A stretch of 64,000 nt of DNA from NCBI RefSeq assembly GCF_001905005.1, contig NZ_LWKZ01000024.1, forward strand, positions 367,427 to 431,426. Reading direction: 5' to 3'. Shown here piece by piece: positions 60,334 through 64,000 of this stretch; the first letter of the stretch is position 1; every line of letters begins with the position of its first letter. The notes under the pieces were generated by a model. It searched no databases and was not told the origin of the DNA. It was given only the letters and a program-made list of their open reading frames with translations. A program made the translations under genes and the position numbers. The stretch is from Streptomyces sp. CB02923. GTDB taxonomy: Bacteria; Actinomycetota; Actinomycetes; Streptomycetales; Streptomycetaceae.

Positions 60334-60780
60334 CTACTTCTTCTCCATCTCCGTGGCGAGGTTGGCGAGCACCGCGTCGTGGATACGGCCCAGCCCCTTG
60401 GGCGCGAAGGTCCGCTCGAAGAAACCGCCGATGCCGCCCGCGCCCTGCCAGGTGGAGGTGACGACGACGTTGGCGCGGCCCTCGCCCGCCGGGGTGACCA
60501 CCCAGGTCGTCACCATGGAGGAGTTGCGGTCCTTCTCCACCAGCTGCCCGTCGGTCGGCTCGTCGACCTCCAGCAGGCAGTCGCGCACCCGCTTGCTCGT
60601 GGCCTGGAGCTTCCAGTGGACGAGGGTGCCCTTGCCGTCGCCGCCCTCGCGCACCTCGTACTCGCTGTAGTGCTCGGTCAGCAGCTTTCGGCGGGTACCG
60701 CCGTAGTCGGCGAGCGCGTCGAACACGTCCTCCGGGTCCGCCGCGATCTCGCGCTGCGTGGTGGCCTCGACCTGGCCCAT
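60334..60780 (-). CDS. SRPBCC-family protein
   Basis: A 148-residue START/Bet v1-like protein: QREIAADPEDVFDALADYGG at the N-terminus, LVHWKLQATSKRVRDCLLEV and a C-terminal FFERTFAPKGLGRIHDAVLA helix. The fold binds hydrophobic ligands in a deep cavity. Streptomyces genomes carry many such proteins of unknown role. RBS GGAGGAAG before ATG 60780. It reads toward the MFS-repeat protein, but a terminator separates them. Confidence 0.85.
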   Translation of the reverse strand: MGQVEATTQREIAADPEDVFDALADYGGTRRKLLTEHYSEYEVREGGDGKGTLVHWKLQATSKRVRDCLLEVDEPTDGQLVEKDRNSSMVTTWVVTPAGEGRANVVVTSTWQGAGGIGGFFERTFAPKGLGRIHDAVLANLATEMEKK

Positions 60781-61008
60781 GTGTCTCTTCCTCCGGTGCT
60801 CGTCTGCTGTGCCCGCGACCGCGGGCCGTACCGGCGCCGCGCCGCAGTGGGCACCACCTTAGGCGGGCTCCGGCCTCCCGGACGCCGCGGCCGGACCCGG
60901 GGGCTGCCGGTCCGGCGGCGCTCCGGAGGCGGCGTGACAGAGCTCGTGCGAACTAACATTCTATTATCGCGTCCGGATCGAGCTTCCGGGGCCCACGGCG
61001 TCAGCGGC

Positions 61009-61206
61009 TCAGGCCAGGTTCACCGCGCCGGGCGGAACCAGCCACTCGCGTCCCCCGCCTTCCGGCCGCAGAAAGGCAACCGTCTGCGCAGGGCACCCGC
61101 TCGGACGGACGGTGGGGTCCCGGTAGCCCTCGATCACGTCACACAGGACGCCGACGCGCCCGGCGTCGTCCTGGACCCGCTTGCCGATGTCTTCCGGTGT
61201 GACCAT
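61009..61206 (-). CDS. Small conserved protein, unknown function
   Basis: 65 residues: MVTPEDIGKRVQDDAGRVGV, then SGCPAQTVAFLRPEGGGREW and LVPPGAVNLA. It looks like a small SH3-like beta-barrel. It overlaps the upstream gene's stop by 1 bp, so both are in one operon. Short genes of this type often lie next to GntR regulators in integrative elements and in xenobiotic-type regulator loci of Streptomyces. No function can be assigned. Confidence 0.7.
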   Translation of the reverse strand: MVTPEDIGKRVQDDAGRVGVLCDVIEGYRDPTVRPSGCPAQTVAFLRPEGGGREWLVPPGAVNLA

Positions 61207-61400
61207 CAGTGCCCCTCAAGGTGTCGCCGCAAGTAGACGTTGCAGTCGGTCACGGCCGTTATGTCGCCGACGGCGCGCGCACGATTCCGCACGGCGACAA
61301 GCTCCGCGCACCCCGCGCACCCCGCAACCGGAGTCGGCTCCACGTCGAAGCGCAGCGGCAGTTCAACCGGCGCGGACGGGTATGTCTTCGGATCACTCAT
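61206..61400 (-). CDS. Small cysteine-containing protein, unknown function
   Basis: 64 residues: VEPTPVAGCAGCAELVAVRN (CxxC) and VTDCNVYLRRHLEGH. The CxxC plus distal Cys/His could bind a metal. It is divergent from the GntR gene and shares its operator region. Start ATG 61400 with GAGG upstream. It has the same genomic habit as the next small gene. Confidence 0.7.
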   Translation of the reverse strand: MSDPKTYPSAPVELPLRFDVEPTPVAGCAGCAELVAVRNRARAVGDITAVTDCNVYLRRHLEGH

Positions 61401-61458
61401 GACACGTCGCCTCGAAACGTCTTGCGGCCGACCCCTTTCGGTCGGTGCTCTAGTTCAG

Positions 61459-61520
61459 TATCGGAGTGACCGAAGCACTCTCGCTACGGTTACCGGTGCA
61501 CTAGTGTGCCGATACCGATA
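61459..61520. promoter_or_regulatory. Candidate GntR operator region
   Basis: TATCGG at 61459-61464 faces CCGATA at 61509-61514 and 61515-61520 as inverted and direct repeats. A perfect CACTAGTG palindrome lies at 61499-61506. Placed between the divergent GntR gene and small-protein operon, this fits an autoregulatory GntR site. Confidence 0.5.
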
Positions 61521-61550
61521 GAGCGTCAACTCGACCGAGAGGCACGCCGC

Positions 61551-62273
61551 ATGGCCAGTCCCAAGACGTTCACGAAGATCGCCGATCACTTCCGGGAGCG
61601 CATCCTGTCGGGGGAGCTCGAACCCGGCGCACAGCTACCGACCAACCGAGAGATCGCCGGGCAGTGGCAGGTGGCAGCCGCCACCGTGTCCAGGGCCCTG
61701 CAAGCCTTGCAGGTCGAGAACTACATCCGGACCACCCCCAGGGGCACCTACGTCGCCGACGACCCCAGGTGGGCGCTCTCAGCACGTGACCGGCTGGCCC
61801 GCGTCCAACGGGTCAAGTCGTTCCTGGCGGAGGGCGAGACGAGCCGGGTCACCGCTGCCGGGCTGGTTGCCCCGCCGTTGTACATCGCCGAGATCTTCGA
61901 CCTCGGCGCCGGAGATCAGGTCGTGCGCCGGGAGTGGCTCGCCGGCCGGGGAAAGACCCGGACCGTGTTCGCCGTGACGTGGTACCCGGCACCGTTCGCC
62001 GCCCTGGTGCCGGACTTGCTGAACACGGCTCCGGGACGGAACCAAGGGCTGACCGCGCGGGTCCTGGAAGCCACCGGGCGCACCATCACGCACGCCAGGG
62101 ACGACATGCACGCCCGCAACGCCGACGCACGGGAGGCCGGCGCTCTCGGGCTCGCGGTGGGTTCTGCGATCCTGGCGGGCGCTCACAGGTGGTCGGACGC
62201 CGAAGGAGTCATCGAGTACGGGGAGTGGTGCCTGCCGCCACGGTTCACGATCGGTTACGAGTACCAGTCCTGA
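61551..62273 (+). CDS. GntR-family (HutC/UTRA) transcriptional regulator
   Basis: A 240-residue regulator. N-terminal winged helix: FTKIADHFRERILSGELEPG, AQLPTNREIAGQWQVAAATV and SRALQALQVENYIRTTPRG. C-terminal UTRA effector domain (about 85-240; DQVVRREWLAGRGKTRTVFA, EYGEWCLPPRFTIGYEYQS). ATG 61551 has GAGAGG 8 nt upstream. It resembles the KorSA-like regulators of actinomycete integrative elements, though no integrase or replication genes are nearby. Confidence 0.85.
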   Translation: MASPKTFTKIADHFRERILSGELEPGAQLPTNREIAGQWQVAAATVSRALQALQVENYIRTTPRGTYVADDPRWALSARDRLARVQRVKSFLAEGETSRVTAAGLVAPPLYIAEIFDLGAGDQVVRREWLAGRGKTRTVFAVTWYPAPFAALVPDLLNTAPGRNQGLTARVLEATGRTITHARDDMHARNADAREAGALGLAVGSAILAGAHRWSDAEGVIEYGEWCLPPRFTIGYEYQS

Positions 62274-62318
62274 ACCCGTACGCGGGCCGTGCTGCCAGCA
62301 CGTTCCGGCCCTCGTATC

Positions 62319-62864
62319 TCAGCGGTCCCGATACCGGTCCCGGACCTCCGGCAGTCGCCGGAAACCGGCCGACATGTAGGTGGCGAGGGCACCCACGTTG
62401 GAACTCGGCGTGCACACGACCGCGCTCGACGAGCCGAGCTGCCGGAGTGCGGCTGCCGCGGCGGCGGTGATTGCCTTGCCGTAGCCGCGACCGCGATGTT
62501 CCCGGTGCACGCCCATCGGTTCGAGCAGCCCTGGTTTTCCCGGGCCGGCCGACCACACCGTTACCGCCGCCACCGCCTCGCCCCGGTCGCCGTACGCGAT
62601 CAGGCAGCGGGCGTCGGCGTACGGCGTTCCGGCCGCCATCACGTGCCAGTTCCCGTCCGTGAACGTCGACCCGTCGAACGCCGCCCGCTGCACGGCGGCC
62701 CGTACGGACGCCTGCTGCGGCCCGGCCACCTCGATCCGTACGCCCGGGTCCTCGACCGGCTGCGTGAGGTCGCGGCGCAGCGGTGTCCACGGCTCGTCGG
62801 TGCGCCAGCCGTCCTCGGCCAGCAGGGCGTGGAGCAGCGCGTCCGCCGGTGCGTCGACGTGCGC
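62319..62864 (-). pseudogene. GNAT acetyltransferase, 5'-truncated
   Basis: An open frame without a good start codon encodes the C-terminal GNAT domain: DGSTFTDGNWHVMAAGTPYA, LLEPMGVHREHRGRGYGKAI (acetyl-CoA site) and SSAVVCTPSSNVGALATYMS. Upstream, LLHALLAEDGWRTDEPWTPL still looks coding, but an in-frame stop occurs at 62865-62867. A GTG at 62729 could start a shorter protein. The break point coincides with the truncated end of the divergent GNAT gene. Confidence 0.7.
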
Positions 62865-62865
62865 C

Positions 62866-63240
62866 TACCCCGCCGACGGAGCACCACCGGGCCCGGCGCC
62901 CGAAGGAGCACCGCCGCTCCCTGCGTCCGAAGGCGAGCTGTACGCCCTCTATCTGCCTCCGGAGCACATCGGCACGGGTATCGGGCGCGCCTTGATGGAC
63001 GCCTGCCTGGCGCGCGCCGGGCGGAACGGTTTCCGTGCGCTGTGCCTGTGGGTGCTCAAGGGCAACGCGCGCGCCCGGCGCTTCTACGAGTGCGCCGGGT
63101 TCCGGGCCGACGGCGCCGAGGAGGCGGACGAGGTCGCGGGCGTCGCCGTGCCCGAGGTGCGCTACCGGCGGCCCCTCCCGTCCGCCGGTGAGCCCTCGGC
63201 AGGCACTCAGGACCCCGCCCGCTCCCCCGGCTCCTCCTGA
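62866..63240 (+). pseudogene. Second GNAT acetyltransferase, 5'-truncated
   Basis: The C-terminal half of a different GNAT: GELYALYLPPEHIGTGIGRA with LMDACLARAGRNGFRALCLW, then VLKGNARARRFYECAGFRAD. The N-terminal half of the fold is missing and no RBS/start precedes it. It begins where the minus-strand GNAT loses its 5' end. Its 3' end overlaps the HEAT-repeat gene by 34 bp. Confidence 0.7.
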
Positions 63241-63833
63241 ACGCCCAGGCGGGCCAGGGAGGCCGCCGCGGCGGCGGCCAGGCGGGGGTGGTCGCGGGCC
63301 GCGGTGAGGACGGGGACCGCGCGGCGGTCGCCGAGGGCTCCCAGGCCCTCCACGCAGGCGAGCGCCACCCGCCAGTACGGGTTGTGCGGGGTGAGCAGGC
63401 GTTCCAGGGTGGCGATCAGGGCGGGTACGGATTCGGGGGCGCGGAGTTCGGCGAGCAGGCGGACCGGGTGCAGGGCGTAGGCCGTGCGCAGCGGATTGGT
63501 GGCGAGTGCGGCGGCGGCGCGGGCGGTGCGCGGGTCGCCGAGGCGGCCGAGGGCGTGGGCGGCGGTGGCGCAGCGGACCGGGTCGCGGTAGTTGAGGAGC
63601 AGGACGAGCGTCTCGAAGGCGCGGCGGTCGCCCGCGGTCCCCAGGATGAACGCGGCGATCTCGCGGGCCCACAGCGGGCGCTCGACGGCGGTGAGCATCC
63701 GGGCCAGTTCCTCGCGCCCGGCCGGGGTGTTCTTGCGTGCCAGTCCGAGGAGCCGCTCGTAGGCGACGAGGTCCTGCGGGGAGCGGAGTTCGGCACGCAC
63801 CCGGTCCGTCAACTCATGGAATTCGTCTTCCAT
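63207..63833 (-). CDS. HEAT-repeat protein
   Basis: A 208-residue all-helical protein with about five HEAT-like repeats: FETLVLLLNYRDPVRCATAA, HALGRLGDPRTARAAAALAT, ALHPVRLLAELRAPESVPAL, ALACVEGLGALGDRRAVPVL. Such repeats form protein-binding solenoids; relatives include PBS lyase-type and scaffold proteins. ATG 63833 has GGAGGGG upstream. No partner is evident. Confidence 0.85.
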   Translation of the reverse strand: MEDEFHELTDRVRAELRSPQDLVAYERLLGLARKNTPAGREELARMLTAVERPLWAREIAAFILGTAGDRRAFETLVLLLNYRDPVRCATAAHALGRLGDPRTARAAAALATNPLRTAYALHPVRLLAELRAPESVPALIATLERLLTPHNPYWRVALACVEGLGALGDRRAVPVLTAARDHPRLAAAAAASLARLGVQEEPGERAGS

Positions 63834-64000
63834 TTGCCACTCCCCTCCGGCGGATTTCTCACGGTACGTCCGACGTGGCCCGGGCCACAGCCTAAATCCC
63901 CGCGCCACCCCTGGCGCTCCTGGTTACCGGCGAGTTAATGTGCTGGGCACGGGCAGTACCCCTGTCCGGGCGGCCTGGTGACGCAGCCGCCACAGCGTGC

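Overview
This 64-kb window is very GC-rich, uses G/C at almost all third codon positions, and carries Streptomyces-type genes: a SigB/F/G-family sigma factor, a SpoIIE/PP2C sensor phosphatase, DUF6158, ANTAR, a Sfp-type PPTase, CYP105-like P450 with 3Fe-4S ferredoxin, and rare TTA codons. It reads as an accessory part of a Streptomyces (or close relative) chromosome. No rRNA, tRNA or CRISPR array was seen.

Layout. 0-5.4 kb: organosulfur scavenging operon on the minus strand (SfnG-like, DszC-like, flavin reductase, SfnB-like), led by a cysteine-containing leader peptide of the actinobacterial RRHVDL type and flanked by a divergent LysR gene. 5.5-9.6 kb: two metallo-beta-lactamase-fold hydrolases, a DedA membrane protein and an aminotransferase-fold protein with no lysine at all. 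9.8-18.3 kb: stress and regulatory genes (ANTAR, PAS-GAF, sigma factor, enolase-superfamily enzyme, HD protein, DUF6158, CBS, PAP2-diacylglycerol kinase fusion). Several of these genes are followed by short tandem repeats that begin at their stop codons. 18.4-23.3 kb: methyltransferase, CapA-like lipoprotein, VOC protein, a truncated mycothiol-dependent-isomerase-like gene, quinone oxidoreductase, LysR.

24.1-33.1 kb is the most notable biosynthetic locus. A sedoheptulose-7-phosphate cyclase (EEVS type) is followed by a DegT-type aminotransferase and a double-domain VOC protein. These are the three enzyme types that start cetoniacytone-like C7N aminocyclitol pathways. A membrane acyltransferase, a methyltransferase, and a GntR-MFS-SGNH hydrolase operon preceded by an iron-box-like site follow.

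33.2-38.7 kb: a DUF5107-TPR protein, then a lower-GC island with a SUKH/SMI1 protein, an IS5-type transposase remnant, a secreted ribosome-inactivating protein (RIP) with every catalytic residue conserved, a serine-recombinase stub and a broken DUF6204 gene. 38.7-44.1 kb: VOC, GNAT, Sfp-type PPTase, SRPBCC-DUF2867 fusion with divergent TetR, and a P450-ferredoxin pair. 44.1-50.8 kb: four co-directional peptidase genes (M55, M20, S9, S15/CocE). 51-60.8 kb: a secreted protein, methyltransferase, large PAS-GAF-PP2C-HATPase phosphatase, AraC regulator, Tat-exported intradiol dioxygenase with a carbohydrate-binding module, an MFS exporter fused to beta-sandwich repeats, and an SRPBCC protein. 61-64 kb: a GntR/UTRA regulator divergent from two tiny genes, two head-to-head truncated GNAT genes, and a HEAT-repeat protein.

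TTA codons (bldA-dependent) were found by eye in at least five genes, including the cyclitol-cluster MFS and LysR genes, the P450 and the dioxygenase. This suggests developmental control of much of the accessory content. All identifications are by motif reading without database searches.
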